Shown here in pieces: positions 33,203-41,973 of a DNA stretch of 64,000 nt. The stretch comes from a virus: positions 37,790-101,789 of IMG/VR virus record IMGVR_UViG_3300009636_000004. One strand, 5' to 3'. The position numbers were made by a program, and so were the translations under genes. Each line of letters begins with the position of its first letter. The first letter of the stretch is position 1. Under the pieces are notes generated by a model. It worked only from the letters and a program-made list of their open reading frames with translations. It was not told the DNA's origin and ran no database searches.

Positions 33203-33684
33203 ATATAATCTCTCTTATTCACCGCCCAAATCATTATTTCCGTTTTTAGGTCGTATATTTCTTTCTCAAGGCAGTCAACTTCTCCATAAGTTTTTTCATA
33301 AGTGTTAGGCGCAACATTAAATTCGTCTTTTCTATTTACAAACCGAAAATGAGGAATTTTTTCCCATGCTTCTTTCAATTCTTTTTCAAGTTCAGGCAAT
33401 TTTTTAGTTATCAAATTATAATATTTCTTCACTTCCTTATCAAATATTTTTTGCCATTCAGGATATAATGGGTCGCTTTCCTCAAAGTTCAATCCACCAC
33501 CATCTTTTTCAACATAATGTTTAATACCTTCAAGAACACAAATTTCCCACAAAGTATCTTTGTCAATCCAGTGATTGGGTATTTTCTTTATTAACCATTT
33601 TTGTCTTGGATTCCACCACCATTTAATTTCATTTAATATTTTTTTAATTTTGTAAGGTATCATTATTTTATCCCCACAGTCCAC
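33193..33684 (-). CDS. Hypothetical protein, 163 aa
   Basis: Rich in Trp, Lys and Glu, mostly helical. Overlaps the exonuclease gene by 17 nt. Not recognised. Confidence 0.55.
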   Translation of the reverse strand: MDCGDKIMIPYKIKKILNEIKWWWNPRQKWLIKKIPNHWIDKDTLWEICVLEGIKHYVEKDGGGLNFEESDPLYPEWQKIFDKEVKKYYNLITKKLPELEKELKEAWEKIPHFRFVNRKDEFNVAPNTYEKTYGEVDCLEKEIYDLKTEIMIWAVNKRDYIWT

Positions 33685-34267
33685 TAGACATTGCTTTTAA
33701 ATCCAATAATCGGTTTCTCAATTTCATAAATACTTGAAAAGTCAATTCAGTATCATATTTTGCATCATGCACTTTGTTTTCATCCAAAGGAATATTGAAA
33801 TATTGAGCCAACGAAGTTAAACTTCCACTTACGGTTTCAGGGAACATATTACATGCTTTAAGAAATTGACAAACTGCTGAAGTGTCCAATTTTCTGTAAG
33901 AAGTAAATTTTTCCCACGAACCAAGGCTCATTAAATGATAAGTAATCCATTCAACGTCACCATAAACGCCGTGGCCAACAACCGTAGCCTTAATCTTACC
34001 ATCGTCAGTTAAACCTTTAAGCCAGTTGTAAAGCTTGGTTCCACCTTCTTTATAAGTGATTGCTTTAGTGTCGTGAACCTTCAAGTCAATTCTGTTGACA
34101 TTCATCGCTTCACCGCAAACCTTGTAAATGCCATCATTTGGTTTCAAATAAAGATAGAGGTCGCCGATAACGTTAAAATTATCATCGGTAGCCAGCAAAT
34201 AGGTGGTTAAAAAAGAATAATTTTCTTTTTCAAGACCACCCATTTCGTTGTCCAAAAATAAATACAT
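33668..34267 (-). CDS. DnaQ-like 3'-5' exonuclease
   Basis: DEDD-type nuclease: MYLFLDNEMGG (ExoI DxE), VVGHGVYGDVEW (ExoII D) and VHDAKYDTELTF (ExoIII HxAxxD). The chosen start at 34267 begins at the first strand and lies 6 nt after a promoter -10. The frame stays open up to 34357, but that would include the promoter. About 199 aa, a stand-alone proofreading or RNase T-type exonuclease. Confidence 0.82.
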   Translation of the reverse strand: MYLFLDNEMGGLEKENYSFLTTYLLATDDNFNVIGDLYLYLKPNDGIYKVCGEAMNVNRIDLKVHDTKAITYKEGGTKLYNWLKGLTDDGKIKATVVGHGVYGDVEWITYHLMSLGSWEKFTSYRKLDTSAVCQFLKACNMFPETVSGSLTSLAQYFNIPLDENKVHDAKYDTELTFQVFMKLRNRLLDLKAMSSGLWG

Positions 34268-34273
34268 AGAAGA

Positions 34274-34302
34274 ATGATAACAGATATCTCTATAGAAGTC
34301 AA
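34274..34302 (-). promoter_or_regulatory. Leaderless-type promoter of the exonuclease gene
   Basis: -35 TTGACT (34297-34302), 17 bp, extended -10 TGTTATCAT (hexamer 34274-34279); ATG starts 6 nt after it. Confidence 0.78.
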
Positions 34303-34337
34303 GCGTTCTGTGACTGAAATACAAAAATTTGAAAATA

Positions 34338-34778
34338 TTAATCAGACTCTTTAACATTTGCCCTATTTTTTAGCCATCCACACAAAGCCCAATTATAATG
34401 AGAATAATTAGGGTCTTGTGGGTCGTGGCAAAAAGCATGAAATAAATCATAAATTATGGAATACATAAGAATATCTTCCAAACTGGATTCTTTTGACAAA
34501 CTTTCATATCCATTAACAAGCCAATTATGTTCCAAATCAAGAGGCGTATTCATTTCTAGCCCAAAATCAAAAGTAGCATACCCCATAATTGGAACATCTT
34601 CTGGATAATTTTCTTTGCCTGTTTTAGAGTCTTTCTTCTCCCAAATTGTATAATCAATTACAAGACGGGGATTGAATGTAATAGTTCTTTTTTCTTCTCC
34701 TGAACCTTCTTGGATTGATTCAAAAATAAACTTTCCTTTTTTTAAAGGTTCTGCAATTTCGGTAGGCGTATCACTCAT
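34338..34778 (-). CDS. Hypothetical protein, 146 aa
   Basis: Beta-rich N-terminal half, then a helix with ILMYSIIYDLFHAFCHDPQD. Its 3' end covers sequence upstream of the exonuclease promoter. Not recognised. Confidence 0.58.
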   Translation of the reverse strand: MSDTPTEIAEPLKKGKFIFESIQEGSGEEKRTITFNPRLVIDYTIWEKKDSKTGKENYPEDVPIMGYATFDFGLEMNTPLDLEHNWLVNGYESLSKESSLEDILMYSIIYDLFHAFCHDPQDPNYSHYNWALCGWLKNRANVKESD

Positions 34779-34779
34779 A

Positions 34780-35055
34780 TTATTTTTTTGTCTCCAACTG
34801 CTTTACCATATTAACTCTATGTTGAACAACCTTCGCAAGTTCTATCCAACGAATTTTTAAAGTGCCATCTAAATTTTCAAAATTACCATAACAACCACCA
34901 CTCCAAATATCAAATAAATTTTCTGCTTGTTCTTCTATTGTTTCCACCACAACAAATCTAATTACCGCACCACAATTTGGACAATTATATTTCATTGAAA
35001 CCGTGGGTGCTTTGTGTTCTTTTTTACACCATTGACAGATTGTTGTTTTTTTCAT
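34780..35055 (-). CDS. Zinc-ribbon protein, 91 aa
   Basis: CQWCKKEH (8-15) and YNCPNCGAV (about 24-32) make one zinc ribbon at the N-terminus; the helical C-terminus has basic residues. Overlaps the next upstream gene by 4 nt. Perhaps nucleic-acid binding. Confidence 0.6.
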   Translation of the reverse strand: MKKTTICQWCKKEHKAPTVSMKYNCPNCGAVIRFVVVETIEEQAENLFDIWSGGCYGNFENLDGTLKIRWIELAKVVQHRVNMVKQLETKK

Positions 35056-35729
35056 ATTTTGATTTCGTTAGAAGTTAATTTTTCTTCTATCAATCTGAAT
35101 CCGTGAATTGTTAATTTGAAATTCTTATCCCACTCATTACCTATGTTTCTTTTTATTTCTGCAAAATTATTTGCTCGTTTCTTCATTAGATTAAGCATTT
35201 TTTCAGTGGGTTTTTTGTAGAAAAAGATTGCTACAGAATTGTTCGGTGGTGTTATTGGACATACTGTTTTTTTACTTAAACATCTATCAATTTCTTTTTG
35301 AAGTCGTGCTAACTCTTTTTTAAGCGATTCTTTATTCCAGCCACTACGCTTATTATTTTCATCATCAATATTTATTTCTTTTGTTCGTTGATATTGTTCT
35401 TGATAGTATGATGCTGTATGCTTTCTATAATTTTCATTGGCAATTTCTGCATTAAATTCTTCTTCTTTTACTTCTCCATCTTTTCCATCATATAACCATT
35501 CCTTGGTCAGCCATATAGAACAAGGACGACAACATCCATGTTCATCAGGTCTTTGTTCCAATAATTCTAAAAATGAAGACTCTTTTTCTTTAGTCTCTTT
35601 TAAATAAATGTCGCTAAATTCATCTCCAACTTTGCAATCACCAGTAACACCGGTAATATATGCACACATTTCACGTTCAAAATTTCCAGCATAAGAATCG
35701 GTATCAATTATGAATATAAATTTGTTCAT
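35052..35729 (-). CDS. Hypothetical protein, 225 aa
   Basis: Starts with a strand and Asp (FIFIIDTDSYAGNFER) followed by CAYITGVTGDCKVGDEFSDI. A long charged helix (about 110-150) leads to a small globular end. The DTDSY...NFER opening recurs in uncharacterised phage proteins. No catalytic site assigned. Confidence 0.58.
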   Translation of the reverse strand: MNKFIFIIDTDSYAGNFEREMCAYITGVTGDCKVGDEFSDIYLKETKEKESSFLELLEQRPDEHGCCRPCSIWLTKEWLYDGKDGEVKEEEFNAEIANENYRKHTASYYQEQYQRTKEINIDDENNKRSGWNKESLKKELARLQKEIDRCLSKKTVCPITPPNNSVAIFFYKKPTEKMLNLMKKRANNFAEIKRNIGNEWDKNFKLTIHGFRLIEEKLTSNEIKI

Positions 35730-36022
35730 GATTTTATTGATTTTTCAAATGCTGGTGAACGTATTTCCAACCATTGTTCATTTCTAGTACCATTGAAATG
35801 AACTGAAATAGAAAAATTATCAGGAACTCCGTTTTCAAACATAACAGTTTTGATTTCTCTTATTTCTCTGGTCGGGTCCATTGTATCACATTGAATTGTT
35901 CCGTTATGATGGCATGAACAAGTTGTATTTATACCACGATTGCGAAGGCGAAAAACCCACAAACGCACACCTTCTTTCAATTGTTGGTAAAAGGGACAAT
36001 TCATTACATCTTCCGTATTCAT
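35726..36022 (-). CDS. Hypothetical protein, 98 aa
   Basis: Contains RNRGINTTCSCHHNGTIQCD, a short Cys/His-rich loop that might bind a metal. Overlaps both neighbours by 4 nt. Not recognised. Confidence 0.57.
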   Translation of the reverse strand: MNTEDVMNCPFYQQLKEGVRLWVFRLRNRGINTTCSCHHNGTIQCDTMDPTREIREIKTVMFENGVPDNFSISVHFNGTRNEQWLEIRSPAFEKSIKS

Positions 36023-36240
36023 TCAACTTTTCTCCATGCACAATGAGAAGGCCACCAAACTATTTCACCGTTTTGCCACACTCTTAATCCTTCTTGGCCG
36101 TCTCTATCATTTGGTTCTGGTTTCTTTATAGTAACTCTAATCCATTTTGTCAAATCTGGAGGCATAGTGGGAGATATCATATATTCCCATTCTCCCGGTT
36201 CAGTTGGAACTGGTCTTGGTTGACCACAACATGGACACAA
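36019..36240 (-). CDS. Small CPCCG protein, 73 aa, DUF551-like tail
   Basis: N-terminal MCPCCGQPRP followed by TKWIRVTIKKPEPNDRDG and WPSHCAWRKVE. The second part has the W-x-P...W-x-W/H spacing of DUF551-type phage proteins, but the match is weak. Confidence 0.55.
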   Translation of the reverse strand: MCPCCGQPRPVPTEPGEWEYMISPTMPPDLTKWIRVTIKKPEPNDRDGQEGLRVWQNGEIVWWPSHCAWRKVE

Positions 36241-36260
36241 TTTGACATTTTTTTCTATAT

Positions 36261-36524
36261 TTATTTACTGGAACCTTGATTAGATGTAATCCGCCGAAAT
36301 GAAGGTAATGTATGTGTTCTCCAATAAACTTCTCCTTCAACTTCGGGTAGTATTTTATCTACAAAAGACCAAAATCTGTATCGTTCTAATCGTCCTGTCT
36401 TTTGGCTGTGTATAGTATCCATCATAACATCGTAGAGTTCTGCAAACTTTTCTCTATGTTCTGCTGGTACGTCAGTGTATGCATATTCGGGTTCTTTTTC
36501 TATTTGTTTTTTGCTCCAAAACAT
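36261..36524 (-). CDS. Hypothetical protein, 87 aa
   Basis: Charged helical protein; no motif recognised. About 20 nt from both neighbours. Confidence 0.55.
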   Translation of the reverse strand: MFWSKKQIEKEPEYAYTDVPAEHREKFAELYDVMMDTIHSQKTGRLERYRFWSFVDKILPEVEGEVYWRTHTLPSFRRITSNQGSSK

Positions 36525-36547
36525 AATTTATCCTTTTTGTTTATTAT

Positions 36548-36739
36548 TTATTTGAAATATTCTTCCACTTTTAATAAAGCTTCAATCAATTCGTGAACTT
36601 CTGTTCCAGTTCGTAAAACCAAATCTCTACCACAAAGTTTTCCATTATGCATCAATTCAATAGTTGTCAAAGCTTTACCAGCTCTGACTTCACAAAATGG
36701 TAATGTAACTTTTAATTGTCTGATTTCTTCAATCTCCAT
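36548..36739 (-). CDS. Hypothetical protein, 63 aa
   Basis: A compact beta-beta-alpha pattern. It follows the DNA ligase gene by 2 nt, so it is on the ligase transcript. Not recognised. Confidence 0.55.
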   Translation of the reverse strand: MEIEEIRQLKVTLPFCEVRAGKALTTIELMHNGKLCGRDLVLRTGTEVHELIEALLKVEEYFK

Positions 36740-36741
36740 AA

Positions 36742-37977
36742 TTATTTGTCATTCATGTAATTATTCCAATCAAGTCTAGCATAGTTAGGTTTTCCGTAAC
36801 CCGTTGTTCCATTAAAGATAATAGTAACTATTTCATTGATTATCTTCTTATATTCTTCTGTTTCCCATGCTTCGATAGCATCTTCTTCTTCACCTTTGAA
36901 GGTAGCATCAAATGTGTCTGTTCCATCTAAATATTTACCACCATCAATTCTTTGACAAGTGAAGGTAGCAATGCGACCAGCAAATTTTCCTACACCTTCT
37001 TGGATACTAATAACCTTAAATTCAGCATCATCAACAGGTTTATATTTCAAAAGATTTTTAGTTCTTTTGTTTTCGTAAGGCTGACCAAGAATACGAAGAA
37101 TTGCCCCTTCCTGTTTATTTTTAAGGAATTCTTGATAAAGTTTTTCAAGTTCTGCTTCGGAATAAACAATCCAAGTTGGAACTTTACCAATGATATCTTT
37201 CCACCTTTCAGCAAAACAAGGAGCAAAGAAAGCATTGTCAATTGCTGCCTTTCTTTCAAGATAATCAGCCGTGGAAGGAACTATTGCACCATCCTTTGAG
37301 GTTGGAAAGCCAAATCCGTCATAAACATAAAATCTAATTAGTTCCTTGCTTCTTTCCAAATCTTGTGGAGTAATATGAACAGTCTTGCGAAGAAGCGTCA
37401 TAATTATATTAAGTTTTGAACGAAGCTCATAATTGAAGCCTTCTCCATCAAGAACAGCATTGGAAAATTTTTGGAAAAATGGTTTAAGAGCTTCTTCAAT
37501 ATGAGGAATAGAAATATATTTTTCTCCTTTTCTTGAAAATAAACCATCTTTAGTAGCAACAATACGGCCACCATTATATTTGATTTGAACACCGACACCC
37601 TTTGACCAATCAATTTTATCCTTGTAATTAGGAAACCATTTTGCCAACATTACTTGAAAAAATCGTTCCTTATCAATGTCGTTTTTATCTTCCCAATATC
37701 CACCAGATTTTAATTGTTTTTTGTATTTGGATTGGATTTCTTTAGTAGCTTGGTCAACGGTAGTAGTTTCATTTATTCTGCCAGTATTCTTTCCTTCAGC
37801 AACAGTCCATGCAGCAATGACTTTCGCTCCGTCAATTTGACCTGATACTGAGCGATATTTTTCCCCCTCTTGTTCCATCCACCACACTTGAACTGCGCCG
37901 GTGCTCGTTCTAGCATATAGGGTTGGATACTTCTTTAGCTTTGCTGGGCGAGAAGGATCATCAAAAAAATCACTCAT
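36742..37977 (-). CDS. ATP-dependent DNA ligase with N-terminal WGR-like domain
   Basis: Residues 18-95 form a WGR-like domain (TLYARTSTGAVQVWWMEQEG and AEGKNTGRINETTTVDQA) of the type attached to some phage and bacterial ligases. The nucleotidyltransferase core starts at motif I KYNGGR (Lys133 is the adenylated residue; Asn replaces the usual Asp of KxDG). It continues with VLDGEGFN (motif III), EGAILRI (motif IV) and LLKYKPV (motif V), then an OB fold. 411 aa. The PARP at 6.2 kb also carries a WGR domain, so two DNA-end enzymes share this module. Confidence 0.9.
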   Translation of the reverse strand: MSDFFDDPSRPAKLKKYPTLYARTSTGAVQVWWMEQEGEKYRSVSGQIDGAKVIAAWTVAEGKNTGRINETTTVDQATKEIQSKYKKQLKSGGYWEDKNDIDKERFFQVMLAKWFPNYKDKIDWSKGVGVQIKYNGGRIVATKDGLFSRKGEKYISIPHIEEALKPFFQKFSNAVLDGEGFNYELRSKLNIIMTLLRKTVHITPQDLERSKELIRFYVYDGFGFPTSKDGAIVPSTADYLERKAAIDNAFFAPCFAERWKDIIGKVPTWIVYSEAELEKLYQEFLKNKQEGAILRILGQPYENKRTKNLLKYKPVDDAEFKVISIQEGVGKFAGRIATFTCQRIDGGKYLDGTDTFDATFKGEEEDAIEAWETEEYKKIINEIVTIIFNGTTGYGKPNYARLDWNNYMNDK

Positions 37978-37983
37978 AGAAGG

Positions 37984-38011
37984 ATAATATCACAATCATA
38001 TAAAAAGTCAA
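37984..38011 (-). promoter_or_regulatory. Leaderless-type promoter of DNA ligase
   Basis: -35 TTGACT (38006-38011), 16 bp, extended -10 TGATATTAT (hexamer 37984-37989); ATG 6 nt downstream. The remaining spacer to 38169 is AT-rich and holds no other signal I can see. Confidence 0.8.
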
Positions 38012-38169
38012 GCGTCGGTCATTCTCTATTATTTTTATATAATTTTAGATTAGTTAGACGATTTTCTGACGAATAGAAAAAACCTCAAATAAGCACGAGA
38101 AAAATTTTTTTATTGGCTTCATATTTTAAATTTTTTTCTATTGATTTCTATTTCTAGTAGTTTATGCTT

Positions 38170-38622
38170 CTATGAATAAAGAGGTAAACTGAAAAGTAAA
38201 GGTGCTAACTTTTCTTTATCACCAAAAATGTAGGCACAAGTAGCTTCGCTTCTATGATAAAGATATTTATTTTGGTCTGTAGGAGATTGTTCAATTTTAC
38301 TTTTGGCGCTATCCATAACTATAGGCAAAATTTCAGATGGTATAAAAATTACATAATCGGGGTCAACAATAATTTCTGTAGGGAACTTGTCACTAGAAGT
38401 TATATTATGTAAATCTTTCATTAAGTCTGTTGTTACACCTAATACAATTACTGTTCCGAATCCTTGAGGGGTCTGCTTTTGCCATTCTTTAACGTCTGCC
38501 CTATTACCATATTTATGAATAAAGGCATTAGCCGCGTGGGAGGCCTGAGCCGCTGCACGACCCGCCCCCATACTAGGGAGGTCTGTTCTCATTAAAATGT
38601 AAAGATAAAGATTTTCATTCAT
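38170..38622 (-). CDS. Pth2-like peptidyl-tRNA hydrolase
   Basis: ILMRTDLPSMGAGRAAAQAS then HAANAF matches the N-terminal signature of PTH2 (K/RxDLxMxxGKxAAQxxHA), with Arg replacing the usual catalytic-region Lys in GK. About 150 aa, slightly longer than archaeal/eukaryotic Pth2 (about 120). Pth2 frees tRNA from stalled peptidyl-tRNA. A bacteriophage version is unusual; a GGQ release-factor-like gene lies 4.2 kb away. Confidence 0.72.
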   Translation of the reverse strand: MNENLYLYILMRTDLPSMGAGRAAAQASHAANAFIHKYGNRADVKEWQKQTPQGFGTVIVLGVTTDLMKDLHNITSSDKFPTEIIVDPDYVIFIPSEILPIVMDSAKSKIEQSPTDQNKYLYHRSEATCAYIFGDKEKLAPLLFSLPLYS

Positions 38623-38999
38623 ACTTTTTCTTTCAACTTTGCTAATTCAGAAGCAAGAGCATTTCGTTCTTGTATAACTATGTCTGCTGCACACCAAGGT
38701 TCAAGACCGGGATGGCCAAGTCTTTTAGAAATATCTTCTTTTTCTTCCTTCCATCGTACTTCACAACGCAATTCATTTTTATCTGAATCTTCAGCAGCTT
38801 GTTTAATTGCACTTTGGAAATTCTTTACAGATTGCTCAAGCCAATGTGGTTCCCCATGTAGCATTTTTTCAGCATCTTGAACAACCCAAATAGCATGTGG
38901 AATTACTTGATTATAAAATTCAAAATTCTTCATGTGTTGCCGAATATCACCTTTAGCTTCGGCTAATTCTTTTTTTGTTCTTTCAAGTTCATTATCCAT
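38619..38999 (-). CDS. Hypothetical helical protein, 126 aa
   Basis: Helical and charged, with coiled-coil ends. It contains PGLEPWCAADIVIQERNALA, a phrase common in phage Ead/Ea22-like proteins. It overlaps the Pth2-like gene by 4 nt and follows a promoter by 7 nt. Confidence 0.58.
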   Translation of the reverse strand: MDNELERTKKELAEAKGDIRQHMKNFEFYNQVIPHAIWVVQDAEKMLHGEPHWLEQSVKNFQSAIKQAAEDSDKNELRCEVRWKEEKEDISKRLGHPGLEPWCAADIVIQERNALASELAKLKEKV

Positions 39000-39006
39000 A
39001 GTAGTA

Positions 39007-39034
39007 AGCCTATCAGAGTTTTATAAAAAGTCAA
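39007..39034 (-). promoter_or_regulatory. Promoter of 126 aa/Pth2-like genes
   Basis: -35 TTGACT (39029-39034), 16 bp, extended -10 TGATAGGCT (hexamer 39007-39012); ATG 7 nt after the -10. Confidence 0.72.
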
Positions 39035-39037
39035 GCC

Positions 39038-39226
39038 CTACTTCGATATGATATCGTTTTTATCGAACCATATAAAATCGTCCTCGAAACAATAAAAGTG
39101 AGTTGTCTCAAAAAATTTGGAATAAGCACGCATATAAGTTTTACCATCACGTAATTTTATAGGTTTACCCAAAAACTCGTAATTACACCATTTCTGCTTG
39201 ATTTCTTCGGGAACGTGTATATTCAT
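39038..39226 (-). CDS. Small hypothetical protein, 62 aa
   Basis: Aromatic-rich, beta-strand pattern; 12 nt after the thyX gene. Not recognised. Confidence 0.55.
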   Translation of the reverse strand: MNIHVPEEIKQKWCNYEFLGKPIKLRDGKTYMRAYSKFFETTHFYCFEDDFIWFDKNDIISK

Positions 39227-39238
39227 CTACAATATATA

Positions 39239-39970
39239 CTACTGAGTTTCTGGATAAAGGTCAACCAAATTCCATTTATAACGTTCGTAAGCATTCATAG
39301 TCATAGGAAATACTTTCTTGGTTATATCATACATTGCTTTAGCATATTGTCTAATTTCCCATTGAGCGTGTTCATCCAACCGAAGTGTAAAAAATTTCGT
39401 TAAATTATTTAAATCCCAATTGGAATAAATTTCTGTGTAAAGATTTTGAGGAAGAATCATTCTAGCCATTTCGCGAGCAATACCCCATTCTAAAAATACC
39501 TGATAAAGTTTATATGATTCATCACAATGATGCTTAAGTCTATCTGAAAAGGATTGATTTAAAGAAAGATTTCCCGGATATGTAGGTTTATTCCAATCTT
39601 CTTTATTAATACTTCCTTGTTTATTTTTAGTATCTTGTTTTCGCCATTCTTTTGGAATATAAAATTCCTCACGCATTTCAGTATATCTAGCTGATATTTG
39701 ATTTAATCTTTGAGTCCTATGTCTTACCATTTGACCTTGAACAAATAATGGTAATTTAATATTGAATGTCAGATTCACTTGTTCAAACGGTGATGTATGT
39801 TTGTTTTTCCAAAGATAATTTACTAGTTTTTGGTCTTGTTCTTTACCTTTGGATGGAGATTTATAAGAAATTCTAGCTGCTTCACATATTCTTTCATCAG
39901 AACCTAAATGGTCTATATATCTTACATAACCGTAATCTAAAACTTTTATGGTATATCCTTTTTCAATCAT
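39239..39970 (-). CDS. thyX: Flavin-dependent thymidylate synthase
   Basis: Methylates dUMP to dTMP using methylene-THF, FAD and NADPH. The ThyX motif RHRTQRLNQIS (RHRx7S) is intact, preceded by HTSPFEQVNLTF and followed by ARYTEM. 243 aa, the usual length. Works downstream of the dCMP deaminase at 20.3 kb. Confidence 0.95.
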   Translation of the reverse strand: MIEKGYTIKVLDYGYVRYIDHLGSDERICEAARISYKSPSKGKEQDQKLVNYLWKNKHTSPFEQVNLTFNIKLPLFVQGQMVRHRTQRLNQISARYTEMREEFYIPKEWRKQDTKNKQGSINKEDWNKPTYPGNLSLNQSFSDRLKHHCDESYKLYQVFLEWGIAREMARMILPQNLYTEIYSNWDLNNLTKFFTLRLDEHAQWEIRQYAKAMYDITKKVFPMTMNAYERYKWNLVDLYPETQ

Positions 39971-40620
39971 ACGTAAGTTGGTAACATTTTTCCTAAATTT
40001 ACTTTCTCAATCCAAATACCACCGTCTTCATTAATATTTGGGCAAATACCTTCTTGTTCATAATCTAAATAAACTTTATACAAAACATGTGTTTGTTCAT
40101 TAGCAAGATAAGGTGGGTCATAATCATAATCATCCCCATAATAAGATGAATGATAACTATGGTCAGTACAATAACTGCCTGTTTTTATTACTTTTCTTCC
40201 AACAACTTGTCCTAATTTATTACGTAAAGATTCTCTATTTAATGTAAACAGTTTTCTTTCTTTTCCACCATATTGTTTTTGTTTTAGAATCATGTAAGCC
40301 ATGTTATCAAGAACTTTTTCATAAATATCTCCATGACCTTCATCGTATATTAAACGTTCTGCATCAGGAGCATTATCATGCAATGGCATTTCCAAACAAT
40401 TAAGAAATGATGTTCTTAGTGCATTATCTTCTGTATTATTCGGTGGGAGTCCTACCCCAAATGATTTAAACATACTATATATAGAGTCCTTTTGTTCTTG
40501 AGTTATAAGTGTATCCTTGACAATTTGTTTTGTCAAAGGATATCCCCATCTAAGAACAATCTCTGGGTTGATTATTTTTACATGGTCATTAACCCTTATA
40601 ATATTTTTTCTTAATGACAT
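39967..40620 (-). CDS. Hypothetical protein, 217 aa
   Basis: No family recognised. Has an Asp/Tyr-rich insert (about 155-172, YYGDDYDYDPPY) and is overlapped by 4 nt with thyX and by 32 nt with the upstream gene. Confidence 0.57.
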   Translation of the reverse strand: MSLRKNIIRVNDHVKIINPEIVLRWGYPLTKQIVKDTLITQEQKDSIYSMFKSFGVGLPPNNTEDNALRTSFLNCLEMPLHDNAPDAERLIYDEGHGDIYEKVLDNMAYMILKQKQYGGKERKLFTLNRESLRNKLGQVVGRKVIKTGSYCTDHSYHSSYYGDDYDYDPPYLANEQTHVLYKVYLDYEQEGICPNINEDGGIWIEKVNLGKMLPTYV

Positions 40621-41221
40621 AATTTCTCTTAGGTAATTTTTTATCAGAAAGTATATGATTCCATATTTTCAGTTTATTTTTAGTCACTTTTGTACCGGGA
40701 ATGTCGATGAGATTTCTTTTTGCCATTGCTTTTTTCAAATCAAAAACTTCATTAGCTACTTCTTCACTGATAAATCTACGAACGAATTCATCTATTGATA
40801 TTCTTTCTTCTTCTGCTAAGCTAACTATTTCTCCTATAAGATAATGAGCTTCTCTGAAAGTTACTTTCTTTGGTTCAAAAAACCTACGTCTAACATCTGC
40901 ATATTTATCTAAATCAGCCAATTTTCTAGCAAGTATATACTTCCATTTATTTATTTGTTTTTTAACATTCTTTGTGCCGGGTGCACCAATTACTACATCT
41001 TTTCTAAGCATAGCTTTTTTCAAATCAAATACTTCTTTTACTGCGGGTCCAAACCAACGAACGGCTGTGTCCACTGCCGATTCATTTCGTTCAATGGAAA
41101 CTTGATACATTGCTTTTACCAAACGATACGATTCTCTGAAAGATATTTTTTGATGCTTACTTAATTTATCTACTGTTTTAAGTGAATCTTTTATTGTAGG
41201 AATGAGAATTGAATCATTCAT
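40589..41221 (-). CDS. Hypothetical protein with an internal duplication, 210 aa
   Basis: Two copies of an approximately 80 aa unit are visible. Copy 1 contains ISFRESYRLVKAMYQ, AVKEVFDLKKAM, APGTKNVKKQINKWKYILA; copy 2 contains VTFREAHYLIGEIV, VANEVFDLKKAM, IPGTKVTKNKLKIWNHILS. All-helical. Function unknown. Confidence 0.62.
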   Translation of the reverse strand: MNDSILIPTIKDSLKTVDKLSKHQKISFRESYRLVKAMYQVSIERNESAVDTAVRWFGPAVKEVFDLKKAMLRKDVVIGAPGTKNVKKQINKWKYILARKLADLDKYADVRRRFFEPKKVTFREAHYLIGEIVSLAEEERISIDEFVRRFISEEVANEVFDLKKAMAKRNLIDIPGTKVTKNKLKIWNHILSDKKLPKRNYVIKKKYYKG

Positions 41222-41259
41222 ATAAATGTGGTCAGATAAGAATATCCATTAAAAATATT

Positions 41260-41481
41260 TCATTCTAAAGATGTTACTGCATCTATTATTGTAACTTTCC
41301 AATATGGGGTATCAAATTGTTTATCATCAATAATTTGTCCTTTTTTTGGAGAATTATAAGTTTTTAAAATTTTACAAACCGCTTCTACTCCCGATGTCAT
41401 TGTACTCCCATTAGTAGCATCAATCCTAATAGTAAGACTGAGAGGAAGTTCTTTCATTCTTTCGCCTAATTCATCTTTCAT
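41260..41481 (-). CDS. Hypothetical protein, 73 aa
   Basis: Beta-rich; contains LSLTIRIDATNGSTMTSGVE. Not recognised. Confidence 0.52.
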   Translation of the reverse strand: MKDELGERMKELPLSLTIRIDATNGSTMTSGVEAVCKILKTYNSPKKGQIIDDKQFDTPYWKVTIIDAVTSLE

Positions 41482-41495
41482 TATAGTTTATAAAT

Positions 41496-41672
41496 TTAGT
41501 CTTTTATTAACAGATGAACTGCTATAACAATCCAACCAAATAAAAAAATTACTGATGACCATAACATTATTGCATTCCATACTCCAAGAGCATAAACAGA
41601 AGATGCAATTAAGAAGACAAATGGTGTTGCCAACATTATACTTCCTATTATTTTACTTATATAATCTTTCAT
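41496..41672 (-). CDS. Small membrane protein, 58 aa
   Basis: Starting at ATG 41672, two transmembrane helices (about 8-30 and 33-55). It follows the previous gene's stop by 4 nt. An upstream in-frame ATG (41759) is inside that gene and unlikely. Confidence 0.6.
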   Translation of the reverse strand: MKDYISKIIGSIMLATPFVFLIASSVYALGVWNAIMLWSSVIFLFGWIVIAVHLLIKD

Positions 41673-41676
41673 AAAT

Positions 41677-41964
41677 TTAATCGTATCCCGGCAAACAACC
41701 ATAGTTAATTCTACATTTTTCACAGACGGCGTTGATTGCACAACCGCCTGTCGGACCATCGGTTAACTCTGTTCCGCATTTACACCAATAACGGTATTGT
41801 TTCAGAAAAATACTTCCTGCTGGATTTAAAATCCTATTCATACCAATACCACCACCACCGAAAGAAATGTCCGAAGTTCTTTGTCTCTTCAACCCGATTT
41901 CAGGGTCGCCCCAAGGTTGGGGTTCATTAGATAGTAATTTTTTAAACCATTTAATCATACTCAT
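41677..41964 (-). CDS. Cys-rich protein, 95 aa
   Basis: YWCKCGTEL, GGCAINAVCEKCRINYGC form two Cys pairs in the C-terminal half, likely a zinc site. The N-terminus is Arg/Gly-rich. Not recognised. Confidence 0.58.
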   Translation of the reverse strand: MSMIKWFKKLLSNEPQPWGDPEIGLKRQRTSDISFGGGGIGMNRILNPAGSIFLKQYRYWCKCGTELTDGPTGGCAINAVCEKCRINYGCLPGYD

Positions 41965-41973
41965 ATTTCATAA

